Source: Papiliotrema nemorosa
Lineage: Eukaryota; Basidiomycota; Tremellomycetes; Tremellales; Rhynchogastremaceae
Reading direction: 5' to 3'
NCBI GenBank assembly: GCA_032158125.1
Contig: JASKOT010000014.1
Coordinates: 310,001-374,000, forward strand
Length of the DNA stretch: 64,000 nt
Part shown: positions 21,112 through 32,799 of the stretch, in pieces
Numbering within the stretch: the first letter of the stretch is position 1
Layout: each line of letters begins with the position of its first letter
Translations under genes and position numbers: made by a program
The notes under the pieces: generated by a model
Told to the model about the DNA's origin: nothing
What the model saw: only the letters and a program-made list of their open reading frames with translations
Databases searched by the model: none

Positions 21112-22356
21112 ATGCAGTCGGACGAGCTCATCTGGAGTGTGATCAATCACCAATTCTGCTCTTATAAAGTTAAAACTCCCACTCAAAATTTCTGCAGGAA
21201 CGAATACAACTTGACCGGTCTGTGTACCCGTCAATCTTGTCCTTTGGCAAATTCGCGATATGCCACGGTCAGGGAGAAAGAGGGTGAGTAGGGGGTCGAG
21301 TCGAGTATGATGATGGTCGAAGCTGATATCAGGGGTGCTGTACTTGTACATGAAGACGATTGAACGAGCACACACGCCCGCCAACATGTGGGAGAGGGTC
21401 AAGCTGTCCAACAACTACGCCAAGGCTTTGGAACAGGTCAGTTATGAAGCGCGCATCGAGAGTCTGGGCTAATATACTTTAGATCGACTCCGAGTTGATA
21501 TACTGGCCAAACTTCATCACGCATAAATGTAAACAACGTATAACAAAGATCACTCAGTACCTCATCAAAATGCGACGACTGAGTCTGTCTCAGCAGTAAG
21601 TCGTCTGCCGAGCTTAGCTATACCCTCGTAGATGCTCACCTTAGACCCAAAATGGTGGGGATCAAGAAGAAGTTGGATCGAAGAGAAGCCACTCGAGAAC
21701 GAAAAGCTCTGGCTGCTGCTCATCTGGAAAAATCTATCGAAAAGGAACTCTTGGACCGACTTCGATCCAAGGCATATGGAGATGCTCCGTTGAACGTGAA
21801 TGAGGATGTGTGGAGACAAGTGTTGGATTTGGATAAAGGGAAGGAGAGGGATCTCGAGCTGGAAGATGAGGAAAGCATGTTGGATGAGGAAGAGGAAGAG
21901 TGGGAAGGTGGAGAGAGGGAGTTTGTGGAGGATGACAGTGAAGAAGAGTCTGTCGGGGATCTGGAGGACTATTCTGGCTCCGAGGTGGGTTATTTCTCTT
22001 GTGGGGGGCTGTGGCTCATGGCAGTTTGACGAGTTTGATTCGGAAGAAGAAGGTTCGGGCGCGGAATTCCCGTCCGATTTGGAGGTCTCGGACGAGGAGG
22101 ACGAAGAGGGATCGGATGATGGAGAGGTCGAAGAGCCTTCAGCAAAGGGTAAGGCTGCGCCAAAAAGCAAAGCCGGTCCAGCGGCAGGTACAAAGCGCAA
22201 GGCAGCCCAAAGAGATCCCAAGAAGGGTGCCAAACGACGTGGGTATTGCGTGCCAGGATCTGAGGGTATGCTTGCTGACAATCAGGACCCAAGGTCGAAG
22301 TGGAATACGAGATGGAAACGGAACCGCTCTCAAAGGAAATGTTGCGCAATTGGTAG
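21112..22356 (+). CDS. MAK16: 60S ribosome-biogenesis protein Mak16
   Basis: Mak16 is a nucleolar factor of early pre-60S particles, working with Rpf1. ATG 21112 begins [20 protein letters not shown]. The Cys-containing N-terminal domain follows: [73 protein letters not shown] and [19 protein letters not shown]. The second half is the usual highly acidic and Lys-rich tail (about 21840-22220). The last exon, after a donor inside a Lys-Arg run, gives [20 protein letters not shown] and ends at TAG 22354-22356. Four or five introns. Product length near 310 residues is normal. Convergent with the uS5m gene. Confidence 0.95.
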
Positions 22357-22658
22357 GAGCATCACGCTCGGTTGGTATTCACGATATGATACGATGCACG
22401 ATGCTATGCTCAAGAAGACTCGTGCGTGTTCCTCGAAACCCGGCACACCCAGTCCAATTATGGTCAGTCTGTCAAGGTCCATAGTGTGCCTATGCTGTCT
22501 ATGATGACGAACCATCGTCTTTCCGGTCTAAGCAAGCAAATGGTTTTCAGCCTGCTGATGATGTCAATACGAATGCGAGGTACATGAGTCTGTGCGATTC
22601 TAGCCTATCGGACCTGAACGCCCCTTGCGTGCATGAGAAACTCAATCTTCTCTGTCGC

Positions 22659-23809
22659 TTAGACTCGGAGACCGATGTCAACACCATATCTCCCTCTTTG
22701 CCTCTCAATGTCTTCTTTGCTCCTCATCGAATGACCCTTGTTATCCCTCTTTCCATGCCCGCCACGTCCAGTACCGAAACCCGGTGGATTTGCCTGGATT
22801 TCAGCCACCCGGCATTCTGAATCAAGGGTATCACTTACCCCTCCGTGCAGTAACGAAATGACAGCCTTCATGACGTTGATAGGGTGTGTCGAGCCCTTGA
22901 GACTTGCACTAGCATCTCGGATTCCAGCAGCGGACAATATCCGATGGACAGACTGAGGGACTTGCAGCCCATGTCCTGGCGGTCGGGCTCGAAGGAACAC
23001 TTGCGTAGATCCGAATTTCGCTTCGAGTTCTTTGCCTTGTCCCCACACTGTCCGATCTTCATATCGGTTCACCACGTCCATGTTGAGCACGGCTGAGATT
23101 GAGCATCACGTAACAGACGGATTCGAGTGACCTACCCTCGTAGAAGGCTTGCTCGATAGCCGGACCTGCGAGTGTTCCCTTTCCATGGCCTATTCCTACG
23201 AGACCTTTGACTGGATCTCCAACCACCACATACGCTCTCATGGAGGGACTACCGTCAGCAGGACCCTTGCCTAGAACTATAGGGCACACACATTTTACCC
23301 TTGGTAGTCATGTTGACCACCCGCCTCAACTCAACCGTACACCTCCTCAAATCCTTCAACTCTGCCGGTGTTAAACCCGAGACCGCACAGAGTACCTTCA
23401 TCCGTTTGTCCTGCCTGTTCCCTCCTAGCGGTGCAAAGTCTGGTGGTAGATCTCCCTTTTTCGGAGTGGGGAAAACAGGTCGAGGGTAATTGACGTGGTA
23501 AATGTCTGGAGGACCGGTATGCCATGGGGGTGTTGGCATGGGGATTTTCGGTAAAAGTTGTTGAGATCGAGGGACGATGGGAGAAGGAGATTTAAAGTCA
23601 TTTGTCAGACCGAAAGGGGTGACTCCGACTTTTCGACCAGAAGAAGGGGGAGCTTGCGATTTGACATCAATTGCAGCAGAGGTAGAAGCGTCCGATGTGT
23701 CGGTCACATCACTCGAGGAGGCAGTATTCGAGGTCGAAGCGAGACGTCGGGCGAAGGCTCTCGACCCTTTGATACCTAACGAGGCGACTGATCTGCTGAT
23801 GGTTGCCAT
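22659..23809 (-). CDS. MRPS5: Mitochondrial small-subunit ribosomal protein uS5m
   Basis: ATG 23809 opens a mitochondrial presequence ([20 protein letters not shown], then [10 protein letters not shown]); an in-frame ATG 45 nt upstream is less likely. The S5 N-terminal double-stranded RNA-binding fold reads [13 protein letters not shown], then [20 protein letters not shown] and [16 protein letters not shown]. The C-terminal S5 domain follows: [59 protein letters not shown] and [13 protein letters not shown]. It ends with [16 protein letters not shown] and a basic tail. The GTxxxxV-ExxxLxARPxGxGL pattern is typical of S5. Intron positions are approximate; stop at 22659-22661. The gene symbol follows the general MRPS5 name. 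Confidence 0.92.
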
Positions 23810-24883
23810 TGTTGGATGTCTGATAGTTGGGCGAGGATTGTCGAGGAGCTTCAATGCGTCGATATAATCGAAAAGTCAGAAGAGCAGGCTTGTCGGTGAC
23901 CTCCGCCGCAAAGTTTGGCGGTTTCAGGACACCCGATCGTTGTTTGCCACTGGAGTGTGTCGTGCTTCCGTCACATACTCGTGTCGAGACCTAGTTAAGG
24001 GCAATGTCGTAGTTGCTGCTGGGGCGTGGGCCGCCTGTCAAGGGAGCATAAACACTGTATTGCCTAACAGAATGGCTCTGGTTCAACTTACTATACTCAC
24101 CAGATCCCCACGACTTACGAAATGAAGGACTGAAGCTGTGCTCTCAGCTACCTTGATGAGATCGTCGAGCCTGAGGCTCCCGCTCTCTAACACCGTTAGG
24201 AATCAGTGGCGAGCGATTCGGGGCCTGGCATCCAGGTCGTTTCGCTGCTTTCTGTTTCACTCGCCTAACCCCCACAACACGCAGAGCATCGTTTATGTCT
24301 GCGTTTGGAAAGGCAAGCTGGTAATCGAGGGGCAGCTCAAAGCTCTCCTTATCCGCATTCAGGACCGAAGTCCCCAATCAGGTTAAGGTAAAGTCGACAA
24401 AACTCGTGTGTGTGATAGATATCGCCCATCGAAAACTATCAATGCACTCTTTTTGCCAGAAGTCTATAACCAAGACTCGTCGATGATCGAGCAAGTCAGG
24501 AAAAGATTGCAAAGGAGCAACTTACATCTTGCATCGTCGGGGCGCATTCCTGATCATGGTAACCACCTCACCATTCGTGGAGACGAGGATGGACTGCCTC
24601 TCGAAGCTTAGACTGTTTGCCACTAGTACTCCCACAGACGAGCGGGTCTTCACTGGACTCCAACTCGATCGCACGCACGTCCTTCGAGGCAAAATGCATG
24701 CTATGAGACAGAACCAAAAGAACCACCTTGGCTGAGACGGCTAATGTGGATGGTATCTCATGGCAACAATCGACCAGCCGAATCGGTAGGCAAGATGAAA
24801 CAAGAACCTCCCCGTGGGGAAACGACTTGACGGCCACCTTATTCCCAAGTATTCCCCTTCTCTTAGGTGCCCCTCCCAAAGCC
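23810..24883. other. Divergent intergenic region, uS5m / acyltransferase
   Basis: About 1.07 kb. A minus-strand frame at 24144-24377 has a protein-like stretch (ESFELPLDYQLAFPNADIND) but no recognised family or start; not called. No RNA gene or repeat seen. Confidence 0.4.
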
Positions 24884-26133
24884 ATGCTCAACCTTAGACT
24901 GGTGTCGCACACCATAGCGCTCATAGTGCTCATCAGTCTGGCGGATATATCCCTCCTCGTTGCTCTCGTCTTGAGACCCGTGAGCGAAAAATGGGCATGG
25001 TCCTGGGCTTCCGCGACCGCGTGAGTCTCGTTGCGGTACCATTTCAGGCTGGCAAATTGGCACATGCCATGTAGCTGATGATAGGGAATGGTTCTGGTCG
25101 TATATGCAGTATCACTGGGAGAACTCACTCAATGCAAAGGGGGGATTGATAGTTACCGGTGATACGATACCTCAAAGCGAATCAGCCGTCGTGATATCGG
25201 TAACCCTTAGCTGTGCAACGGCCAAGGGGCGGACCTGCTGATCCGCTAGAATCACCTCTCATACGGAGACTACTACCTCGTGCAGTCGCTTGCGATAAGA
25301 GCGGGCATGCTCGGGAAATCTAGATACTTTGTGAAGAAAGAGATTGTCTGGCAAATCCCAATCTTCGGCTGGGCATTCTGGGCGCTAGGTCAGTCTCAGT
25401 TTTCCTTTTGACAAGTGTAGCGCTGATGGATAGGGATGATACTGGTCTCTAGAAACTGGACCAATGACGCTAGCAAGATTGAGTGAGGCGAATCGATTGT
25501 AATACGAATGCAGGCTGAGGTGCAGGGACGCATTCGGTCATATCAAGAGGAACAAACATGACGTCTGGATTGTGCTCTATCCAGAGGGAACAAGGAGAAC
25601 GCCCCGGAAGATCCTCGAGGTGGGATCGCGCAACGTGCTCGTCTTCGCTCGACTAACAGCAGGCACAAGCCTTTGAGAGGCAACATGGGAAGACGGAAAT
25701 GACCAGAGTGCTGTTTCCACGCACAAAGGGGTTCGCAACGACCATCAAGGGTGAGCCATGATCTGCACTTCACTTCCGCAAAGACGTTGATAATAGGTCT
25801 GCGGAACTCTCACGTCAAGTACCTGTACGACTTGACGTTACTGTATACCTCTCCGGGCAAAGATGTCGAGAGGGTACCATCTCTGAGCGATCAACTATCG
25901 GTAAAAGATCTGGCGCAAAAGGGATATCGATATCACATCCATGTGAAGAGGTCAGCCATGACTCTGAGAACGTTTACAAACTGACGAGAAGGATTTCGAT
26001 CTCTGATCTGCCCGAGGATGATGCGGGGTTGAAGGCATGGTGTGAGAATGCTTGGGTTGAAAAAGACAAGCTGCTGGGCGAGACCCTGGAGTCGTACAAG
26101 GACGACAAGGATGCCAGTATTGCATATAATTGA
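24884..26133 (+). CDS. Membrane 1-acyl-glycerophosphate acyltransferase (AGPAT/PlsC family)
   Basis: These ER enzymes add an acyl chain to lysophospholipids such as lysophosphatidate. From ATG 24884 comes an N-terminal membrane segment (LVSHTIALIVLISLADISLL). Motif I follows: VVISNHLSYGDYYLVQ, where His and Asp of H-x4-D form the catalytic pair, rebuilt across an intron. Further blocks are MLGKSRYFVKKEIVWQIPIF, GWAFWALGMILVSRNW, KHDVWIVLYPEGTRRTP (the EGTR phosphate-binding motif) and VLFPRTKGFATTIKGLRN with a Pro-rich-type motif. The end is AGLKAWCENAWVEKDKLL, ending at TGA 26131-26133. This arrangement resembles AGPAT3-5/Cst26-like members more than bacterial PlsC. The start could lie upstream, as the frame is open before 24884 but without ATG. 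About seven introns. Confidence 0.88.
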
Positions 26134-26320
26134 GTCTGTGAGAAGTGCTCAGGTGGCTTTCGGGCTATGCATGGTCTCTGTATAGACGATCCCGCGCAGT
26201 GTACCGAACTTTTGATGTGACTCCCCTTTGCAAGTGCGTCGCAGACATGCGAGGTTATCGCCTCGCAGGGTGCATTCATTACACAACATCAGAGCATCTG
26301 ATCAGCCCAAGCGGCCTCAC

Positions 26321-27119
26321 TCACACGTCTTCATCGGAATCACTATTCAGATCCAGGTCGAACACCGGTGCTGGACCCCTAGGTCTCTGCTCCCCCACAA
26401 CCTCTTCCATCTGCACATCCTGTTGTCCCCCCATGACGACTTGTCCCGGTTGATGTCGTTCAATCTCACCTATCGTGCCCATACTTCCGCCCTCCATAAA
26501 GAGGATACCTTTCCGCATGGCCGTTTCTGTGGGCCAAGGTTGGAATTGAGACTTGTCTCCGAGGGATAGATGGGATGAAGTTGGCGCTGAGGAATGTCGA
26601 GCGAGTGATCGAGCGTGAGAGAGGAGGACGGGGACTGATATTTTGCTCGTCTTGGGTCCTGAATATGAGCATAGATATCTTCTCAAGGAAGCCGAGACAC
26701 ATACGTCTTTCATGCTTCTTATCATCGGCATCGGACTCCTCCTCTTCCTCCTGTCCATCCTGGATCAACCCCTCAAGCTCCCTACGTCCACCTTCCAACT
26801 CCGAGATCAACTCCTTGACCTGGCTTTCTAGAGCCCTCACTTCCCCCTCCTTCTTCTTCATCTCCGCCCAAGCTCTCTGATGTTCCCATAGACCTTCCGT
26901 TATGCTCTCCAACTCCTTTGTGCGAGCCTGTAGATCGGCGTATAGAGACGGTATAGCCACCCCGGGTGGATTTGTCGATTGAGCGTTGGGCGCAGGGTTG
27001 GCGAGTACAGTGAAGAGTTGGTGCAATAGCGATGTCTGTTCGGTGATGTTGGTGAGCAACGCTGTACGAGGTGGTACAGAGGCTGCCGGGACGTTGAGGG
27101 GAGCAGGCGGGATGGCCAT
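26321..27119 (-). CDS. MED4: Mediator complex subunit 4
   Basis: Med4 belongs to the middle module of Mediator. ATG 27119 gives MAIPPAPLNVPAASVPPRTA, then the family helix LTNITEQTSLLHQLFTVLAN, YADLQARTKELESITEGLWE, HQRAWAEMKKKEGEVRALES and QVKELISELEGGRRELEGLI, a long coiled coil. After one intron comes the Med4 signature SVPVLLSHARSLARHSSAPT and FQPWPTETAMRKGILF (the PWPTExxMRxGxL block). The tail is acidic (FDLDLNSDSDEDV), with the stop at 26321-26323. Length near 240 residues fits. Divergent from the FMP32-like gene over 176 bp. Confidence 0.9.
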
Positions 27120-27295
27120 GTTGGGTGCAATGTATCCGAGTGAGATGTCGAGATGCAGCCCTTTGAGAGGTCGTTGCAGTCGCGTCATCATCGCTTTTGA
27201 TGTTCGACCACTACTCTCCTTGATCGTCCACACAATGTCCGCCTTTGCATCGTCCTCGAAGAGTGTGCTGAGCCATATCTCACATAGTGAGCTTG

Positions 27296-28112
27296 ATGAT
27301 CTTCCGCCGAGTCTCGATAAACTCATATACAGATGCATTCCGACCAGCGAGAACCGCTACCCTTTCAGCCCGACATTTTGGGGTGACTGCTCGCCGTACA
27401 GCGAGTCATTTCGACACGCATCTCTTTGTGAACAAGCTTCAAGAACAGGGATTAACCCATACTCAAGCAGAGGGAGTGATGAATGTGTTGGCAGAGGTCA
27501 TTGATGAGAGTATAAGGGGGATGGAGGGTGGGTTGGTCAGTAAAGCGGAACAAGAAAAGGTTCGTTCGAGATGATCCAATCATTAAGCCCTCCCACTCAG
27601 CTCACATGATTGCGACCTGTGATCTAAGCTCAGGGATATGGGGGATGCGTAGTACTCATACTCATGGCAGGAACGATATACGCAAAAAGTCGACTTTGCC
27701 CAACTCAAATCTGAACTCCAGCTACACGAGAAAAACGACCTAACCTCCCTCCGATCCGAAAACGATCGTCTCATGGCAGACGTCGAGAAACTCAAACAAC
27801 GTCTACGGGAAGAGATCACTCGGACGCAAGCGGGTGTCCGATTGGATCTGAACTTGGAAAAAGGGAGGATAAGGGATGAATCTGGGCAACAAGAGTTGAA
27901 GATTAAAGAGGTGGATACGAGGATCGAGTCGGAGATTGCGGGGTTGAGGACACAGATCGAACAGGCCAAGTTTAGTATTCTGCAATACTTGGTCGGTGTA
28001 GCGACGGGTGCTGGGGCATTGCTGCTGGCTTATATGAGGCTCATGGTGAGTTGACCAACTCGGCCAATGACTCCTTTGGATTCTTGTGCTGATGCGGTAG
28101 CGATAGATGTGA
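27296..28112 (+). CDS. Mitochondrial coiled-coil membrane protein, FMP32/MCUR1 (DUF1640) family
   Basis: ATG 27296 opens an Arg/Ser/Thr-rich presequence (MIFRRVSINSYTDAFRPART). The family's opening motif is HFDTHLFVNKLQEQGLTHTQ, then AEGVMNVLAEVIDESIRG. A long coiled coil follows (QLKSELQLHEKNDLTSLRSE, LKQRLREEITRTQAGVRLDL, KEVDTRIESEIAGLRTQIEQ), and a single C-terminal membrane span LVGVATGAGALLLAYMRLM. Members sit in the inner mitochondrial membrane; the animal relative MCUR1 affects calcium uptake and complex assembly. Which applies in fungi is not settled. The last codons are uncertain: reading through a final donor gives a stop at 28054, while splicing to one of two nearby AG sites gives ends at 28106 or 28112. 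Confidence 0.85.
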
Positions 28113-28334
28113 AGCAAATGATATTCGAAACATTTGTTTACACCATGTCGTGGGTTCCGCAGCCCGATTGAGAGCGACGTGAAGCACTTTGTTGCTCTGA
28201 ATTCGCGCTGAATTGTGTGGAGTCATACCTTGCATTATATCGTTACATCAATGAACTCCCCATGTATTCGTATCTACTGCTGCTCATCAGGCAAGAAGCA
28301 GCCTGGTTCTCTCCTCCGTCATGCCAATCTGAGC

Positions 28335-29351
28335 CTACACCTGTGCCAAACGTTCCTCCTTCTTTCTCCTTTTATTCTCCATCTTCTTCCTCCTACTCGC
28401 CTCTTTGGCTTCTTTCTCCCTCTCGTCCAGTGTCTGCGCTTTCCTCCCGTGCTTCTTCTGTTGATCCGTCCTAGGACCCTTGCCCATTACAGACTGCGCA
28501 GGTGAGCGCGTCGGGGCTGGAATCTCGGTTACATCGGGGCTATTTTGCCCGTTTGGCGGGCTCTTTCGTTTCTTCGCCTTGTTACTAGAACTAGACGCAT
28601 GATCGGGAGCTTTAGACGGTCCGGCCACGGGTCCATTGATAGATCCAGTCGAGGCAGGTGTCGTGATTGACTTCGGCTCTTGCTTAGGTCGTTTCAAGGG
28701 CGAATCGAACCCCCCTGGCCTTATGTATTCCCGTTTACTCTTACGCACCTCGACCGTGCTCTGCGATGTCAGTCTTCATCCTTTTCACGCAAGGTAGGGT
28801 TCAAGATAGTTGAGACTGATATGACAATAACTCACACTTTGAGCAGAGTCGGCCCTGATCTCCTCCGACAACTTTCTCTCCCCATCAACCCCTTCTTCTT
28901 CCTCCTCCTCCTCGCCATCTCCCCCCTGACTCTCATCCTGTTTCTCGTCGCCGAATCCATAATTCCTCCTTCCTCCTCCACTCTGACTACTCGGCTGTGT
29001 AGATTTTACTTCTACTTCGTCGTCGTCGATAGACGCCGACTGCCCGAGAAAAGGCATATAACTCTGTTCAAAAGTCCATCTTGAGCCGGACGAACTTGAA
29101 GAAGGTTGAGATTTGGGTGATCGTCTAGGCATGAACCATTGTTCGCTATTTCCCACTTGACTCTGACTTTGCGGGGTCTCCTGGACATTGAGTGCTGGGG
29201 TGTTGGATGTCGGTTGGGCTAGCTTCGAGGGACCGGGAGTAGGGGTCGATGGAATGGATGTTGAGGCTTGGGCTGGAGGTGTCGAAGGTGGATTCCGAGC
29301 TGCTGCTCTTTGCATAAACTTTAGGTTCAGCGTTCCGGATGATAGGACCAT
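28335..29351 (-). CDS. Mpp6 (MPHOSPH6)-like nuclear exosome cofactor
   Basis: Mpp6 binds Rrp40 and Mtr4 and helps the nuclear exosome process rRNA and other RNAs. From ATG 29351 the protein begins MVLSSGTLNLKFMQRAA, which carries the conserved LxMKFMQR motif. Later family traces are NSEQWFMPRR, SRWTFEQSYMPFLG and GGRRNYGFGDE. An acidic run follows (about 28870-28920), then after an intron a second exon with RKSKREYIRPGGFDSPLKRP. The C terminus is strongly basic (RRKKMENKRRKKEERLA), with the stop at 28335-28337. Much of the protein is Ser/Pro-rich and likely disordered, longer than yeast or human Mpp6. The call rests on short motifs only. Confidence 0.7.
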
Positions 29352-29688
29352 GACGAATCGAGTGATATACAAGTGTGCTGATATGGGGTGAGATATCGAC
29401 ACAGATAAAGCAAGGTAACGAGGTAGGTGAATGTATCACTGAAATCCAACAGAGTTGCACAAGTGGAGGCAAAAATTACCTCACCCCTCAGATGCCTGGT
29501 AGGCCATCGTTAACCTCGAACAAGACTGCCCGGTCGATCCCAGGGCAGAGTACGGGTAGGTACAGGAGATGCATGTAATCACAATGAAGTATATATACAC
29601 AAGAGAAATCAGAGTTATGTCGAGAGCACGGATAATCCACTAGAACATAGCCACATAGCAGACCCTTCTCTTCTTCCTTGTTCCCCCA
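29352..29688. other. Intergenic, tandem minus-strand genes
   Basis: About 340 bp between the Mpp6-like start and the stop of the next minus-strand gene. No gene or repeat recognised. Confidence 0.5.
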
Positions 29689-31979
29689 TCACAGCTGCAT
29701 GGGCGGAACAGCCTCCATGGCCATCGGCACGCCTTGAGTTGCAGCGCCTGCCCCTCCCATTCGTTTCCTCCTTCGCTTCTCTTTCCTGCTCAGCGGGTTA
29801 TCGACACCCTCATTGCCCTCTGCCACAGCGGGGAAAGCAGGTGAGACGAGCATCATCCGTGCTGGTGGTCCCGCCAATGTATCCTCCAAACCCCACCCTT
29901 CCGCTCCAACCGAGTAACCCATGGGACCCATCCCTAATCCTACGCCATCGACGGTGGTGTAGCCCATCGTCATGGGATCATAGGCCAATTGCATGGCGGG
30001 CGCGGCAGTACGTTGCTGGACAGGGGAAGAATAGACCATATGTCCATTGAGATCATCCTGTCGTCGGCCTCCGCCAAAGTTACGTCGAAGGTAGGTCGAC
30101 ACTGGTACTCGATCGAATCGGAATCCATTGGAAGAATGCGAGTGAGCATTGACCGTTTCGTGCAGGAGCATCTCCTCATCGAGCATATCTTCCAAGTCGA
30201 GCCCAATCTCTGCTTCGTCACTCGTCTCCTCCATCCCTTCGAGCATGGCCATTCGATCTCGTTCCTGTTGTCGTTTCGCAGCGACAAACCTCGGGTGACC
30301 AGGGATGGAAGAATATCTGGCTCGTTTGGGCAGCGTCGTCGGGAAGAATGGATCGGCAAAGGGCGGCAAGACGGTTTGACCATTGGACGATTTCCGTTTT
30401 CTCTCGGTGCCATTGGTATTCGTCGTGGAGACGGAAGATGCCCTTCCTCGTCGAGACCTTCTTCCGTGTGTAAAGGGTGACTTGGTAGGGATCTTCGACC
30501 CATCGATCACGGCATGTTGCGCCGGGTCATCCGTTGTCGCGTGGAACGTTCCCATGACTGGCATAGGGGCCGGTGTACTGGGCTCGGCGCCGACGATGAT
30601 CGGTGTAGGATGAGCTGGAGTCTGCATGGCCGGGGTAGACAAGGTAGGCGTTCCCGAAGGATCCGTCACGATGATGTTTGGCGTTGGGATTTCGTTGGGA
30701 GCGGTGAACGGTGTTGGATTGCTTGCACCAGTGCCCATACCCATCTCCTCGATGATCATGTCAAGAGCCGGCGAGTCGAGCATCGGCATGTCTTCTTCGG
30801 CCATCGAATCGGTCGTGTCTCCACCATCATCCTCATCACTCATCCCACTCCATTCGCTGGAGCTAGCATCATCCGCATCGGCATCGATGATCAGAGCCTG
30901 TTGGTCGGTTCCGGAGAGCACTGTGCTTTCGCCAATTGAAGCGTTGGTCCTGGACCCTCTTGATCCTCGACGTCGAGTCCGCTCCTGTCGCGGTTGGACA
31001 AGGACAAATTGTCCATCCCAGTTCTCCATGAGTACGAGAGGACCTTCTTCGCCGATAGGTACAGCAGTCGTAGGTCTGGGGAATCCAAACTCGTCTAGCT
31101 CGTCGTCGGTCGAAGAGTCTTCCTCGCTCGTCTCGTCGGCAGAGTCTGATTCGTGAACGGAAGATTGAGACTGTAATTCAGCTTCCGAGCCTGATAATTC
31201 GGCAATGTGGAGCTGAATGTCAGTCAAAAGGCCATGACCATACGCAATTAGCTCACCTCCTCATCCTCATCCTCGTCATCTGACCATAGCCCAGAGAGGA
31301 CTTGTCGTTCCATCTCGAATTCGGGTGCTCCACCGCCATATGCGAGATCTTCAATTTCCTGACCGGCAAATGCGTTCGGCAAGTCATCCATGCCGTAGTC
31401 TTCCGCGAAGGAAGGTGGATGTACGGATGACTCGCCCAAAAGGTCTGGGGCAATCGGAATGGCCAGCTCATGGTCAGACTCGTCGTCGCCGTAAGAGCTT
31501 TCCGAGTCCGAGTCGAGGAAGTTTTGCGGTGATCGTCGGATCCGCGAGGGGGTCTGGGATGAGTCTGGGCTGAGAGTGCCAGCACAGTGACCACTCACGA
31601 TAGCAAAAGCATCACCATTGACGTTGACGTCAAACTTTTCATCTCTCGCTCTCCTCCTTTCCATTTCTCCAACTTTCAACGCCCTCTTCTTTTCCCTGCC
31701 TCCTGGTCCATTTGTCCCCACATTCTTGGTAGCGGATGTACTTGTTGCTTTCTCTGCAGCTTTCTTTGCAGTGCTAGTCGTTGTCTTCTTCTTGACGCTT
31801 TGAACGGTGGTCTTTGGGGTGTGATCGACCGCTTTGCCCTTTTGGTTTTTGCTCATTCTCGGGGTAACCTTATCCCCTTCATCCTCGTCAAAATCCATCT
31901 CATCGTCGTCATCATCCGGAGGAGTGAGGTCGCTATCCGAATCGTCTAGAAGATGGTTTCGTTGATTTGCGTGCGCCAT
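29689..31979 (-). CDS. Large acidic, low-complexity protein of unknown function
   Basis: ATG 31979 opens MAHANQRNHLLDDSDSD and an acidic tract, then a Lys/Ala/Thr-rich segment with AKKAAEKATSTSA. After introns come further acidic runs (LSGLWSDDEDEDEE; SADETSEEDSSTDDELDEFG). A conserved-looking block GPLVLMENWDGQFVLVQP follows, then a long Pro/Thr-rich stretch, basic patches (GRRSRRGRASS, TERKRKSS), and a folded-looking motif SNGFRFDRVPVSTYLRRNFG. The C terminus holds RKEKRRRKRMGGAG and ends MQL at 29691-29689. Composition and basic motifs suggest a nuclear protein. I do not recognise the family. The ENWDGQ block suggests a possible link to fungal Ifh1/Crf1-type regulators, but this is a guess. 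About 730 residues. Confidence 0.7.
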
Positions 31980-32799
31980 ACGACTCCGAGCGTAGGTCTT
32001 GTTCTGGGACTTGGAGGGTGGAGGGGTAGGAGTGTGTCGGAGGGATAATTTTAGTCGGGGGAGTGTTGTTGCGTTCTGAGCAGGTGAAGGGTGTGTCGAG
32101 GAGTTGGGGGAGGAGGGTCCTGTATATTAGTATTGCAAGAAGTTGTCAACGCAAGAGTGTGTTGCAGCAAAATCTTTGGCGGAAAGGATACCTGCGGAGG
32201 GAAACCCTGAATAGACCGAAGATCTCATGTGGATACCAAGCCTCGACCGACTCACCTTTTCTCCTCCCCGTTGATACAGCCATATGAGCCATCTAGATGA
32301 TAGATGGTCGGCTGCTCAGGCGTGTAGGTATTTGGAAATGATTCGAGTCCCGATGCAAGTATTGTATACCCAACTCTGGGCCGTGTGAAGATTTAGCGTC
32401 AACGAGTGGTAGTCTGGTCGTGTGCGAGGTTGATCCGGTAGATTGTCGCAACACTGCCATAGAGTGAGTCGAGTGTGTGGTGAGTGAGAGTACGTTGGAC
32501 CTGTATCCGACCCGCTGTGGGTGTGTAGGGGGTGGTGTTGTCTGAGTATATAGGATGTGTTGCGAGTGTATGGCGAGGTCTGTCGAGTGGATGGCGTGCA
32601 GGCGGGGGGGAAGGGGGAAGGAGCAAAAATGCTGAACGAGGGGCTAGTTGAAAATATATAAAATGAGCCGGATCCGGATCCGGGAAGATCACGTGGCACC
32701 ACTCCCACTCTTCTCTTGCATCTTATTACCAGTGGTCGATCTTGACACTCTCCATACACATATAATCCTTCCAATACATATCCCCGCAGCGAGCTCACC
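31980..32799. promoter_or_regulatory. Divergent promoter region before CIA2
   Basis: About 820 bp between the acidic-protein gene and CIA2. Close to CIA2 are a TATA-like TATATAAA (32655-32662), a perfect 16-bp palindrome CCGGATCCGGATCCGG (32668-32683) and a CACGTG E-box (32690-32695), all 105-145 bp before the CIA2 ATG. E-boxes of this type bind Cbf1/Pho4-like bHLH factors in fungi; use here is inferred. Confidence 0.5.
32668..32683. promoter_or_regulatory. 16-bp perfect palindrome upstream of CIA2
   Basis: CCGGATCCGGATCCGG reads identically on both strands and also contains two overlapping copies of CCGGATCCGG. It lies between a TATA-like box and a CACGTG E-box in the CIA2 promoter. It could be a dimeric factor site; no factor is known to me. 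Confidence 0.6.

Noticed and set aside
24568..25128. Minus-strand frame of 186 codons
   Set aside because: No recognisable motif, and it is antisense to the first two exons of the acyltransferase gene, which has H-x4-D and EGTR motifs.
28690..28720. GAATCGAACCCCC resembling a minus-strand tRNA B box
   Set aside because: It lies in the coding second exon of the Mpp6-like gene and has no cloverleaf partner sequences.
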